DNA from: Maridesulfovibrio sp050916235
GTDB taxonomy: Bacteria; Desulfobacterota; Desulfovibrionia; Desulfovibrionales; Desulfovibrionaceae
Length of the DNA stretch: 64,000 nt
NCBI RefSeq assembly: GCF_050916235.1
Contig: NZ_CP104854.1
Location: 2,046,001-2,110,000, forward strand
Reading direction: 5' to 3'
Made by a program: the position numbers and the translations under genes. Of this stretch, positions 49,525 through 58,498 are shown one piece after another; the first letter of the stretch is position 1; the number at the start of each line of letters is the position of its first letter. The notes beneath the pieces were generated by a model. The model did not search any database, was not told the origin of the DNA, and worked only from the letters and a program-made list of their open reading frames with translations.

Positions 49525-50622
49525 ATGAAGAAAGTTTTTCTCGTAGCGGGAGCGCGGCCTAATCTTATGAAGGTTGCTCCCATTTATCGCGCTTCACGCA
49601 ACTTTGATTCCATCCAGTGTGAAATGGTCTATACCGGGCAGCACTATGATCGGCAGATGTCGCAGGTTTTCTTTGAGGACCTCGATATTCCGGCCCCCAG
49701 ATTCAATATGGGCAAGTCTACCGGCACTCATGCGGAGCAGACCGGGGCGATTATGGTCGCCTTCGAGCGGATGTGTATGGAAGAACGACCTGATCTGGTT
49801 GTCGTGGTAGGGGATGTAAACTCCACGCTGGCCTGCTCTGTTACGGCCCGCAAGCTGCACATCCCTGTCGCCCATGTCGAAGCCGGACTCCGCAGCGGCG
49901 ATATGGACATGCCCGAAGAGATCAACCGCATGGTTACAGATTCCATCAGCAACCTCTTTTTTACAACAGAGAATCACGGGCGTGAGAATCTGCTGCGCGA
50001 AGGCAAAAGGGCCGAAGATATTTTTCATGTGGGCAACGTGATGATCGACAACCTGTTCCATAATGTGGACAGGCTGGGGCCTGATGTGGTTGAGGGTTAT
50101 CCCTGCCGGGAACTCAAGGAAGGGATCGGGCGTTACGGATTCATGACCCTGCACCGGCCTTCCAACGTGGATAACCGCGAAGTTCTTGACGGGATTGTCT
50201 CGGCCTTGAACAGGATTGCCGAGGATCTGCCCCTGCTTTTTCCCATCCACCCGCGTACCGAAAAAATGATGGCCCAGTTCGGAATTGCCTTCTCCGAGAA
50301 TGTGCATACCTTTCCGCCGTTATCTTTCCGCGAATCCTTGTATCTCTGGAAGGACGCACAGGTGGTCATTACCGACAGCGGGGGACTGCAGGAAGAAACA
50401 ACCGCCCTTGGGGTTCCGTGTGTGACCGTGCGGGAGAACACCGAGCGTCCCGTGACAGTTGAGAAGGGTACGAACGTGCTGGCCGGTGTTTCCGGGGAAA
50501 ACATCCTGCGCGAAGTCGGGTTTGCTCTTGAAAAGACCGGACGCCCGGCACCGAAGATTGAAGGCTGGGACGGCCATGCAGCCGAACGCATCTGGAAGGT
50601 GCTGGTAGACTATCTGGGGTAG
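49525..50622 (+). CDS. wecB: UDP-N-acetylglucosamine 2-epimerase (non-hydrolysing)
   Basis: 365 residues interconverting UDP-GlcNAc and UDP-ManNAc for surface polysaccharide. GARPNLMKVAPI at the N-terminus, VHVEAGLRSGDMDMPEEINR-like core (AHVEAGLRSGDMDMPEE), HPRTEKMM and TDSGGLQEE identify the family and its active-site His/Glu/Asp residues. GGAGG lies 9 nt before the ATG. It may be read through from radA. It probably supplies the same glycan pathways as the genes at 59-64 kb. Confidence 0.93.
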   Translation: MKKVFLVAGARPNLMKVAPIYRASRNFDSIQCEMVYTGQHYDRQMSQVFFEDLDIPAPRFNMGKSTGTHAEQTGAIMVAFERMCMEERPDLVVVVGDVNSTLACSVTARKLHIPVAHVEAGLRSGDMDMPEEINRMVTDSISNLFFTTENHGRENLLREGKRAEDIFHVGNVMIDNLFHNVDRLGPDVVEGYPCRELKEGIGRYGFMTLHRPSNVDNREVLDGIVSALNRIAEDLPLLFPIHPRTEKMMAQFGIAFSENVHTFPPLSFRESLYLWKDAQVVITDSGGLQEETTALGVPCVTVRENTERPVTVEKGTNVLAGVSGENILREVGFALEKTGRPAPKIEGWDGHAAERIWKVLVDYLG

Positions 50623-50895
50623 CTGGAGCCAAGCACATCAAGCGTTATATAATTCTAGTTCAAATCACTTCAAATCTGGAAGATGTGGAGACAAGTGATT
50701 AGTGTGCGATTGCCTTCATGTGTAAGTTTTAGGTTGCATTGGGCGGAGTCAGCGGCTAGTAGTTTTTTCTTTTGTAGACAGCTTAGTTAGATTTACACTG
50801 ATCCTTCTTTTTTCTGTTTACAGAGCTGCAGCCGTTCAGCCGGCTGCTTCGGGCCTGCTGTTTCCTGTGGTGATTCAGCCGGGTCCCTTGTGTCT

Positions 50896-50945
50896 GTTCC
50901 CGGTTTTGCGGGAACGGGACTGTTACGGACGGTTTTGATCGTCCG
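50896..50945 (+). other. Hairpin-rich leader upstream of potA
   Basis: GTTCCCG...CGGGAAC (50896-50915, loop of 6) and CGGACG...CGTCCG (50926-50945, loop of 8) are two consecutive stems in the 447-bp gap before potA. The gap contains no gene I can support on either strand. The hairpins lack a T-run, so they are not intrinsic terminators. Confidence 0.35.
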
Positions 50946-51069
50946 GTGTTGGGTTTTGGCACGGCATGATGTAGCTGTGTCGAAATTTACAGGGAAAATC
51001 CGGGTGGCCCCGTTTTTCCTTTCGGCTGCGGGAGTATTCCCGCGCAGTCTTATTACATGGGGGGCTGTC

Positions 51070-52200
51070 ATGGAACAGCGGAAAACTCTCGTCGAATTGC
51101 GGGGGGTCAGCAAGTCCTTTGACGGGGACGTGGCTCTGAGCAATGTCGATATCTCCATCAGGGACAAGGAGTTCCTGACCATTCTCGGTCCTTCCGGATG
51201 CGGAAAGACCACCATTCTCAGAATTATCGGCGGATTTGAAACGCCGGACTCCGGCACTGTCAGCATAGGCGGTGCAGTTGTTAACGGGCTCCCGCCTGAA
51301 AAGCGGGCTGTTAATACCGTTTTCCAGAGTTACGCACTTTTCCCGCACATGAACGTGTTCGACAACGTTGCCTTCGGCCTGAAAATGCAGAAGGTTCCGG
51401 CGGATGAAATCCGCAGCCGGGTTGAAGAAGCCCTGGCTCTTGTCGAGATGGGGCGCTTTGTAAAGCGCAAACCCCATGAGCTTTCCGGCGGCCAGCAGCA
51501 GCGTGTGGCCATAGCCCGTGCACTGGTCAATAAGCCTTTGGTGCTGCTGCTTGATGAATCCTTTTCCGCCCTCGACCGCCGTCTGCGCAAGCAGATGCAG
51601 ATGGATATAAAGCATCTGCAGCAGGACACCGGCATCACCTTTGTTCTGGTCACACACGATCAGGAAGAGGCCTTTACCATGTCCGACCGGGTGGTGGTCA
51701 TGAACCACGGTCGGGTAGAGCAGGTTGGCAGCCCCCGCCAGGTTTATGAAGAGCCGGAAAACCTGTTCGTTGCCGGGTTTGTAGGTGAAACCAATCTCTT
51801 TGACGCGTCGGTGATTTCCTGTTCCCCGCTGGGTGCAGGCTTCAGGGTTGAAGCTGAAATGGGCGGCAGAAACTGCTTCCTGATCAGCAACCGGGAATAT
51901 GTTCCTGGAGAGGCGGTGCGGGTACTGCTGCGTCCCGAGGACCTGCTGCTTGAACTTTATGAAGAGTATGAAGCAGCCGAAGGACGACCTGTTTTCAAGG
52001 GGCATGTGGTCGAGACTGTTTACAAGGGCACTACCTACGATGTTGTGGTGGAGCTTGAAAACGGCAGTACCGTGCTGGCAACCGAATTTTTCAATGAAGA
52101 CGCGGAAAGCGTTTCCTTTCGTCCCGGAGACGAGCTGGCTGTAAGCTGGATTGAAGGATGGGAGGTGGTGCTGCCCCATGAAGAACAGAGTGAACTCTAA
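51070..52200 (+). CDS. potA: Polyamine ABC transporter ATP-binding protein
   Basis: 376 residues. The ABC domain has Walker A GPSGCGKTT, signature LSGGQQQR, Walker B VLLLLDESFSALD, and the His switch (VTHDQEE). The C-terminal part is the OB-fold regulatory (TOBE) domain of PotA-type proteins, with VLLRPEDLLL. Start at ATG 51070 gives MEQRKTLVELRG; the frame extends 180 bp upstream but lacks a ribosome site. It overlaps potB by 23 bp, and the four genes potA-D form one operon. Confidence 0.94.
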   Translation: MEQRKTLVELRGVSKSFDGDVALSNVDISIRDKEFLTILGPSGCGKTTILRIIGGFETPDSGTVSIGGAVVNGLPPEKRAVNTVFQSYALFPHMNVFDNVAFGLKMQKVPADEIRSRVEEALALVEMGRFVKRKPHELSGGQQQRVAIARALVNKPLVLLLDESFSALDRRLRKQMQMDIKHLQQDTGITFVLVTHDQEEAFTMSDRVVVMNHGRVEQVGSPRQVYEEPENLFVAGFVGETNLFDASVISCSPLGAGFRVEAEMGGRNCFLISNREYVPGEAVRVLLRPEDLLLELYEEYEAAEGRPVFKGHVVETVYKGTTYDVVVELENGSTVLATEFFNEDAESVSFRPGDELAVSWIEGWEVVLPHEEQSEL

Positions 52201-53029
52201 GGTCTTTGCCTCATCATCCATTTGGGTCTGGCTGTTCCTGCTGGTGGTCGTTCCCAATATTCTGGTGCTGGGCGTATCTTTCCTTACCGTCGATACAGAT
52301 AATTTCGCGTCCCTTCCCTTCACTTTCGAGAACTACCGCGAACTTTTGGACCCGGCTGTCCTCAAGATTTTCCAGCGTTCTTTCAGCCTTGCAGCCCAGA
52401 CTACCGTCATCTGCCTGCTGACCGGATACCCTTTTGCCTGGTTTCTGGCCCGCCTTTCCAAGCGCTGGCGGCCCCTGTTTCTTCTGCTGGTCATTATTCC
52501 GTTCTGGACCAACTCTCTGGTGCGCACCTATGCTCTGGTGGCCCTGATCAATGCCAACGGGCTGATCAATAAGTTACTCATGGGCATGGGCCTGATCACA
52601 ATGCCGGTCCAGATGCTTTACACTCAGGGGGCGGTTCTGCTGGGGCTCAGCTATACCCTGCTGCCGTTCATGGTCCTTCCGCTGTACTCCTCAATCGTCA
52701 AGCTGGACCTGAGACTTCTGGAAGCAGGCCGTGATCTTGGGGCCGGACCGGTGCGTGTGTTTTTCAAGGTTGCCTTGCCGATGACCATGCCGGGTATAAT
52801 CTCCGGATGTATGCTTGTGTTCCTCCCTGCTTTGGGTATGTTCTATATACCTGATATTATGGGTGGTTCAAAGCAGGCTCTTATCGGTAACTTTATTCGC
52901 GATCAGTTCCTGGTCACCCGCGAGTGGCCTGTGGGCGCGGCCGCGAGTGTCTTTCTTACCGTACTTATGGGCACCATGTTTGTGGTGCAGTCGCTCAGCC
53001 GGTCGAAAAGGGTAAGGAGGCGTAAATGA
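52178..53029 (+). CDS. potB: Polyamine ABC transporter permease PotB
   Basis: 283 residues with six transmembrane helices. The EAA loop LEAGRDLGAGPVRVFFKVALP lies in the second half and contacts PotA. The start MKNRVNSKVF is inside the end of potA and follows GGAGG by about 12 nt. Stop and start with potC overlap as ATGA. Homology to PotB over PotC is suggested by its position before potC and by N-terminal similarity. Confidence 0.92.
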   Translation: MKNRVNSKVFASSSIWVWLFLLVVVPNILVLGVSFLTVDTDNFASLPFTFENYRELLDPAVLKIFQRSFSLAAQTTVICLLTGYPFAWFLARLSKRWRPLFLLLVIIPFWTNSLVRTYALVALINANGLINKLLMGMGLITMPVQMLYTQGAVLLGLSYTLLPFMVLPLYSSIVKLDLRLLEAGRDLGAGPVRVFFKVALPMTMPGIISGCMLVFLPALGMFYIPDIMGGSKQALIGNFIRDQFLVTREWPVGAAASVFLTVLMGTMFVVQSLSRSKRVRRRK

Positions 53030-53790
53030 AGAAGCTGAACCGAATTTACGCCTTCATGGTTTTTTTCTTTCTCTACCTGCCTCTGGCGGTAATGGTGGTC
53101 TATTCCTTCAACTCTTCCAAGTATTCAATGAATTGGAAGGGCTTCACCTTCGACTGGTATTTCCGTCTATCCGGTAATGACCGGCTGGTCGAGACCGCAC
53201 TGAATTCCCTGATGCTGGCCTCTGTTTCAGCTACAGTGGCGACTCTGATAGGGACAGTGGCGGCGGTGCTGATAACCAAGTACCGCTTTCCCGGCCGCAA
53301 GGTGATGCAGGGGGCCCTGTATGTGGTTATGATGGCCCCTGACATTGTCATGGGTATCTCCCTGCTGATACTATTTGTGGCACTTTCGGTTCCTTTGGGC
53401 TTCTGGACCCTGCTGCTGGCACATGTGACCTTTTCAGTGCCCTTTGTGGTGGTAACTGTGGCAGCACGCTTGAAGGGTCTTGATCCGCACCTGATAGAGG
53501 TCGCCAAGGATCTTGGCGCCGGGGATTATGAAACCTTCAGGCATATCATTGTTCCGCTGGCATGGCCTTCGGTCCTGTCCGGCTGGCTTTTGAGTTTTAC
53601 CTTGTCCATGGATGACGTCATCGTCAGCTTTTTCACCACCGGGCCCACGTTCGAGATTCTGCCTCTGAGAATCTACTCCATGGTGCGACTCGGGGTTAAA
53701 CCGGAAGTAAACGCTTTATGTGCAGTCATGATTGTGGTCACCCTTGTGCTGGTGTCCATTTCACAACTGCTGATCAAGGAGAAAAAATGA
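53026..53790 (+). CDS. potC: Polyamine ABC transporter permease PotC
   Basis: 254 residues, six transmembrane helices, EAA loop IEVAKDLGAGDYETFRHIIVP. The N-terminus AVMVVYSFNSSKYSMNWKGF is typical of PotC. It overlaps potB and potD by 4 bp each (ATGA), tight translational coupling of the membrane and periplasmic parts. Confidence 0.93.
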   Translation: MKKLNRIYAFMVFFFLYLPLAVMVVYSFNSSKYSMNWKGFTFDWYFRLSGNDRLVETALNSLMLASVSATVATLIGTVAAVLITKYRFPGRKVMQGALYVVMMAPDIVMGISLLILFVALSVPLGFWTLLLAHVTFSVPFVVVTVAARLKGLDPHLIEVAKDLGAGDYETFRHIIVPLAWPSVLSGWLLSFTLSMDDVIVSFFTTGPTFEILPLRIYSMVRLGVKPEVNALCAVMIVVTLVLVSISQLLIKEKK

Positions 53791-54812
53791 AGAAACTGAT
53801 TTTTACCCTGCTTATGGTCGCCTTTTCTTCCACCGCTCTGGCCGGAGATCTGATTCTGTACAACTGGTCGGAGTACATGCCCCGGGAAGTGCTGGAACAG
53901 TTCACCAAGGAGACCGGTATTCAGGTCAAGGAAGTGACCTATGACAGTAACGAGGCCATGTACACCAAGATCAAGATGGTTGCGGATCACGATTACGACA
54001 TCGTTGTTCCATCGACTGATTTTGTTGTACGCATGAGTGCTGAAGGGCTGCTTCTCCCACTGGATAAGTCCAAGCTTCCCAACTTCAAGAATCTCGACAA
54101 GCGTTTCGTGGACCAGAGTTTCGATAAGGGTAACAAATACAGCGTACCTTATTTCTGGGGTTCTTCCGGTATTGCAGTTAATACCCAGTTCGTTCCTCTT
54201 GAAAAGGTCAAGTCCATCAAGGATCTGCTTAATCCGGAACTCAAAGGCCGCATTCTTCTGCTCAACGACCTGCGCGGCGTGTTCGCCATTGCGCTTAAAG
54301 CCAACGGTTTTTCCGTGAACGATCAGAATCCCGAGCACATCCAGAAAGCATATGAATTTCTCCAGAAGCTTCTGCCGTCCGTAAAGGTATTTGATTCCGA
54401 CTCCCCCAAGCAGGCCATGCTCAGCAATGAGGCCATGGTCGGACAGCTCTGGAACGGAGAAGCATACGTTGCCAATCAGGAAAACCCGGCTATCCAGTAC
54501 GTGTATCCCACTGAAGGATACAGCCTGTGGATGGACCATCTGTCCATTCCGCGCGGGGCCAACAATGTTGATGAGGCCTACAAGTTCATAAACTTTATTC
54601 TGCGTCCGGATGTTGCGGCCAAGATTGCCCGGGAAATGGGCTATTCTTCCCCCAATGCCGAGGCTGTGAAGCTGCTGCCTGAAGAAACCCGTAACAGCAT
54701 GATCTCCTATCCCAGCGATGATATTCTTGCCCGCGGGGAGTTCGAGGTCGGACTGGGTGAAGCTACTCCCATCTATGAAAAATACTGGCTCAAGCTGAAA
54801 ACAGCCGACTAG
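53787..54812 (+). CDS. potD: Polyamine-binding periplasmic protein
   Basis: 341 residues. The signal peptide ends near FSSTALA (residue 19), and the mature part starts GDLILYNWSEYMPREVL, the PotD/PotF signature. The Trp in NWSEY and acidic residues such as those in PSTDF are family ligands for the polyamine amino groups. Spermidine or putrescine cannot be distinguished. The ATG overlaps the potC stop (ATGA). A terminator follows at 54823. Confidence 0.93.
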   Translation: MKKLIFTLLMVAFSSTALAGDLILYNWSEYMPREVLEQFTKETGIQVKEVTYDSNEAMYTKIKMVADHDYDIVVPSTDFVVRMSAEGLLLPLDKSKLPNFKNLDKRFVDQSFDKGNKYSVPYFWGSSGIAVNTQFVPLEKVKSIKDLLNPELKGRILLLNDLRGVFAIALKANGFSVNDQNPEHIQKAYEFLQKLLPSVKVFDSDSPKQAMLSNEAMVGQLWNGEAYVANQENPAIQYVYPTEGYSLWMDHLSIPRGANNVDEAYKFINFILRPDVAAKIAREMGYSSPNAEAVKLLPEETRNSMISYPSDDILARGEFEVGLGEATPIYEKYWLKLKTAD

Positions 54813-54822
54813 GTTGCAAGGT

Positions 54823-54858
54823 TAAGCCGCTCCGGTTCATGATCGGGGCGGCTTTTTC
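54823..54858 (+). terminator. Terminator of the potABCD operon
   Basis: AAGCCGCTCCG and CGGGGCGGCTT pair (one mismatch) around 9 nt and are followed by TTTTTCTT. Confidence 0.85.
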
Positions 54859-54931
54859 TTGTGTGAAAAGCTAATGGCATGATGCCGCACAGTTATGCTA
54901 AGGTCCTTTCATTCCAATACGGGGTGTAAAG

Positions 54932-56575
54932 ATGAATTCATATATAAGAAATATTCTATCGGTTTTTATTCTGCTCCTGCTGCTCTCCTCCCCAGCCGGG
55001 GCTTCAACTATTTTCCCGCTTGAACCGCCGGATACCTCAAGCCCCCGGGCGACGTTGTCCAGTTTTATCTACTATACTGATGAGCTTTATGCTGCAGCCA
55101 CAGCTGCAAAAGAGGACCTGGTGCTGGCTAAGGAGTACCTGCAGCGGGCTGAGCACTGTTTTGACCTGAGCGAGGTCCCACCCACTCTGCAACGCAGTGT
55201 AAGCATTGAATCGGTGTTGCGGTTGCGTGAGATTCTGGACCGGATCGAGCTTCCGCTGCTTGAGGATGTGCCGGACAAGTATGAGATCAAAGAGCAGAAT
55301 CTCCAGAAATGGCGGATTCCCCATACCGAGATCACCATCGCCCGCGTTGCAGAGGGGCCGCGAATGGGCTCCTATCTGTTTACCCCCGATACTGTGGAGC
55401 GGCTTGAAGGTTTTTATCTTGAGGTAAAGGCTATGCCTTACCGCGGCGATAAGGGTGAGAATTATACCGGTTTCTATGAGCAGTACATATATTCTTCCGG
55501 GTGGATGATTCCTGATGGCTTTTTGAAAAAGCTCCCCGACTGGATGCTTCACGGTTACTACGGACAGGCTGTCTGGCAATGGCTGGGGCTGTTCATTGTG
55601 CTCATGTTCTGTGCGGCTGTTCTCTGGATGGTCTGGCTGTGGCACAGGAGGCGCAATCGTTCTCCGCGAAAGGGGCTGCATCCGGGACGTCTTGTTCTGC
55701 CGCTGGGCGGCATGTTGTTCTGCGTGATGGTCAAGTATCTGGCTGTAGGTCAGATTAAAATAACCGGCAATGTGCTGGCCTATCTGACGGTTTTTCTGGG
55801 AGTATGTTTTTCAGTATCTGCAGGACTGGCTATTATCGTGGCCGGTGACATCATCATGCGCGGGATCATCGCATCCTCCAAGATCAAGGAGGAAGCACTT
55901 GATGCTGATGTCATCAAGCTGATCTGCCGGTTGGTGACATTCAGCCTTGTTTTTGCTTTGTTTTATCAGGTCGGCGGTTATTTCGGTATTCCGGTTACTG
56001 CGATCTTCGCATCTGCCGGTATTGCCGGTGTGGCGGTTGCTCTTGCAGCCCGTGAGACTTTGGCCAACTTTTTCGGCGGGGTGTCCATTTTCCTCGACCG
56101 CCCGTTCAGGGCCGGGGACTACATTGTTCTCAGTACCGGAGAAAGGGGCGAAGTCAAGGCGGTGGGTATGCGCAGCACCAGGCTGCAGACCCGCGACGAT
56201 GTAATGATCACCATCCCCAACTCTGTCATCACTAACGGCAAGGTTGTAAACCAGAGTATGCCGACTCCGTCTTTCAGGGTCAGAATAAAGATCGGGGTGG
56301 CATATGGGACTGACATTGACAAGCTGGAGAAGATTCTTGTTGAGATTGCCGCTGCCAATCCCATGGCGGTAGATTTTCCCGAACCTCGGGTCCGTTTCCG
56401 CGCATTCGGGGACTCGGCACTTGAGTTTGAGCTGCTCTGCTGGGCAATACGCCCCCATGACCGTGGCCGGCTCATTCATGAGCTGAACAAGACCATTTAC
56501 CGTCGTTTTAATGAAGAAGGAATTGTCATGCCGTTTCCCCAGCGCGATGTTTATATTCACAAGGTGGAGGGCTAG
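54932..56575 (+). CDS. MscS-family mechanosensitive channel
   Basis: 547 residues. A signal peptide (cleavage near 26) precedes a soluble periplasmic domain (about 27-220), then about five membrane helices. The pore helix ASAGIAGVAVALAARETLANFFGG is the glycine/alanine-rich TM3 of MscS, followed by the beta domain (FRAGDYIVLSTGERGEVKAV, TIPNSVITNGKVVN) and C-terminal alpha-beta domain. The channel is expected to relieve osmotic stress. The large N-terminal domain is not typical of the minimal MscS. cysC follows after 5 bp, probably in the same operon. Confidence 0.88.
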   Translation: MNSYIRNILSVFILLLLLSSPAGASTIFPLEPPDTSSPRATLSSFIYYTDELYAAATAAKEDLVLAKEYLQRAEHCFDLSEVPPTLQRSVSIESVLRLREILDRIELPLLEDVPDKYEIKEQNLQKWRIPHTEITIARVAEGPRMGSYLFTPDTVERLEGFYLEVKAMPYRGDKGENYTGFYEQYIYSSGWMIPDGFLKKLPDWMLHGYYGQAVWQWLGLFIVLMFCAAVLWMVWLWHRRRNRSPRKGLHPGRLVLPLGGMLFCVMVKYLAVGQIKITGNVLAYLTVFLGVCFSVSAGLAIIVAGDIIMRGIIASSKIKEEALDADVIKLICRLVTFSLVFALFYQVGGYFGIPVTAIFASAGIAGVAVALAARETLANFFGGVSIFLDRPFRAGDYIVLSTGERGEVKAVGMRSTRLQTRDDVMITIPNSVITNGKVVNQSMPTPSFRVRIKIGVAYGTDIDKLEKILVEIAAANPMAVDFPEPRVRFRAFGDSALEFELLCWAIRPHDRGRLIHELNKTIYRRFNEEGIVMPFPQRDVYIHKVEG

Positions 56576-56580
56576 GGCTG

Positions 56581-57183
56581 ATGAGTGAAGAGCAGAAGCA
56601 TCTGACAAGGTTCAGGGGAGAGGTCTCCCGCCGTGACCGGGAGGAATTCTGCGGACACAGGTCTGCGGTCTTATGGTTTACCGGGTTGTCAGGTTCCGGG
56701 AAGTCGACAATAGCGCACGGGGTGGAGAAAAGGCTGCATGATGCCGGAATGCGGTCCTATGTTTTTGATGGGGATAATGTCCGCCACGGACTGTGCAGTG
56801 ACCTGAGTTTTTCCCCGGCGGCACGCACCGAGAATATACGGCGTATTGCCGAGGTCTCCAAACTTTTTGCTGAAAACAGTACCATCTGCATGTGCGCGTT
56901 TATTTCCCCGCTGATGTCTGACCGTGAGATGGCAAGGGAAATAATCGGTGATGACGACTTCTATGAAATCTTCGTAACCTGTCCTCTCTCCGTTTGCGAG
57001 GCACGTGACGTCAAGGGTTACTACAAGCTGGCCAGAGAAGGTAAAATTAAGAATTATACCGGAATATCGGCTCCATATGAGGCTCCGGACAACCCGGATC
57101 TCCTTGTTGATACGGATGTGGAAACGCTTGAGGAATCAATTGATAAGGTCTTTGGTTTTATACTTGAAAAAGTAAGGCTCTGA
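56581..57183 (+). CDS. cysC: Adenylylsulfate (APS) kinase
   Basis: 200 residues phosphorylating adenosine 5'-phosphosulfate to PAPS. The P-loop GLSGSGKST (35-43), DGDNVRHGL (substrate Asp/Arg), AFISP and the lid KGYYKLARE are intact; no ATP sulfurylase is fused. In a sulfate reducer this enzyme would divert APS from dissimilatory reduction, normally for sulfation of sugars or lipids. It starts 5 bp after the mscS-type gene, with AGGG before the ATG, and is ended by a terminator at 57215. Confidence 0.94.
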   Translation: MSEEQKHLTRFRGEVSRRDREEFCGHRSAVLWFTGLSGSGKSTIAHGVEKRLHDAGMRSYVFDGDNVRHGLCSDLSFSPAARTENIRRIAEVSKLFAENSTICMCAFISPLMSDREMAREIIGDDDFYEIFVTCPLSVCEARDVKGYYKLAREGKIKNYTGISAPYEAPDNPDLLVDTDVETLEESIDKVFGFILEKVRL

Positions 57184-57214
57184 GCGGGTATGAAGCAGGA
57201 TTCGTTTTTTTTAT

Positions 57215-57248
57215 CCCGTCCCTTCAGGAAAGAAGGGACGGGTTTTTT
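57215..57248 (+). terminator. Terminator after cysC
   Basis: CCCGTCCCTT and AAGGGACGGG form a 10-bp stem, followed by TTTTTT. Confidence 0.92.
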
Positions 57249-57259
57249 ATGGAATATGA

Positions 57260-58234
57260 TTAGTAGGTTATAACTGTGCCGGACCAGCTTAGACCTATCC
57301 CGAAGCCGAAGAGCATGATTTTGTCTCCCCGCTGTATGCTGCCGTTTTCTTCAGCACGCTTGAGGGCGATGGGGATGGTCGAGGAAGTTGTGTTGCCCAC
57401 CTCATAAAGGTCGATGATGAGTTTGTCTTCGGGGATGCTTAACTTATTTCCAAGTGTATCCAGTACCTTGCGGCTGGCCTGATGGAAAATGAACTGATCG
57501 ATTTCGTCCATGGGAGTTCCGGCCTTAAGGGCCAGCTTCCTGATTTCTCCCGGAATGGTCTTCATGGTGAACTGGTATACGCTGTAGCCGTCCATCTGGA
57601 AGTCCGGTGGGGCAATTGCTGTTTCACGGCTTCTGCCGGTGACAGGGCCAATGCCGGAATTGTTGCATTGGATGGAGCGACAGCGGCTTCCGTCCGTGCC
57701 CATGAGGAAAACCGGCGGCGTGTCGGGTTTGTCGAGAATAGTTGCGGCTGATCCGTCGGAAAAAATGATGTAGGATGTCTTGTTGTCCGGATCGATGATT
57801 TTTGAATAGTTGTCGACGGTTACGAGAAGTACCCGCTCAGCTATGCCGGCAGCCATGTATCCGTAAGCGATGGACAGACCGTAACAGTACCCGCTGCATC
57901 CCAGACTGATGTCAAAGCACTTGGTGGAAGAGGGCAGTCCGAGTTCATGCTGCAGGCATGCGGAAATATGGGGAAGAAGTTGATCCGGTGTCTGGGTGCA
58001 GACGATCAGGGTGTCGGGCAGTTCGTTCTCAGCAAGGCCTTCAAGAGCTTGAACTGCCGATTTGTAGGCCAGTTGCAGTGTTGTTTCATCTTCATCTGCA
58101 TGGTGCAGATAACGGACTCCGGTTTTGGGCAGGGAGTTCTGTACATGCCAGTGCGGTTTGGTGTCATCCAGCGTGTGACAATCCACGGTACGTTCCGGCA
58201 GGTAGTAGTTAATAGTGCTGATAAAGTTATTCAT
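57260..58234 (-). CDS. 3-oxoacyl-ACP synthase III-like (KASIII) protein
   Basis: 324 residues with a complete KASIII triad: Cys113 in LGCSGYCYG, His251 in FIFHQAS and Asn281 in EVGNTTSSTIP. It is thus likely a catalytic condensing enzyme rather than a relic. The N-terminal ~50 residues are less conserved than in FabH proper, and no fab gene lies nearby, so the product may be a dedicated acyl chain (signal, lipid or glycan decoration) rather than fatty acids. No ribosome site is evident before the ATG. The cysC and glycan genes are the only nearby metabolic context. Confidence 0.82.
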   Translation of the reverse strand: MNNFISTINYYLPERTVDCHTLDDTKPHWHVQNSLPKTGVRYLHHADEDETTLQLAYKSAVQALEGLAENELPDTLIVCTQTPDQLLPHISACLQHELGLPSSTKCFDISLGCSGYCYGLSIAYGYMAAGIAERVLLVTVDNYSKIIDPDNKTSYIIFSDGSAATILDKPDTPPVFLMGTDGSRCRSIQCNNSGIGPVTGRSRETAIAPPDFQMDGYSVYQFTMKTIPGEIRKLALKAGTPMDEIDQFIFHQASRKVLDTLGNKLSIPEDKLIIDLYEVGNTTSSTIPIALKRAEENGSIQRGDKIMLFGFGIGLSWSGTVITY

Positions 58235-58437
58235 GGGTCATGGAAGTATGTTGCAGTATTGTCCCGTAGGAATAAAAAGGGGCAAGTCTCGTCAGTAACC
58301 GGAGGCGGGTAAATGGGTGCGTTGCATCCTGAGAAGTATTGAATCCCCAAGCAGTCTCGGAGGGAACTCATAGCTTCATTTTGCTGTCAGTGCAAGCTCC
58401 TAAAAATATAATCACATACCTTCTTTGATGTATGAAT

Positions 58438-58472
58438 AAGGCCCGAATTCTGTTTCTCCAGATTCGGGCCTT
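58438..58472 (-). terminator. Hairpin after the 58499 gene
   Basis: AAGGCCCGAAT and ATTCGGGCCTT form an 11-bp stem just beyond the stop of the minus-strand gene. The following minus-strand bases are only weakly T-rich (TTATTCAT). Confidence 0.6.
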
Positions 58473-58498
58473 GAACGTAAGAATAATTAGTGTTGCAA

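Noticed and set aside
50957..50972. TGGCAC resembling the -24 element of a sigma-54 promoter before potA
   Set aside because: The required TTGC element is absent at the right distance.
50923..52323. Open frame antisense to potA
   Set aside because: PotA has all ABC motifs; the antisense frame is compositionally implausible.
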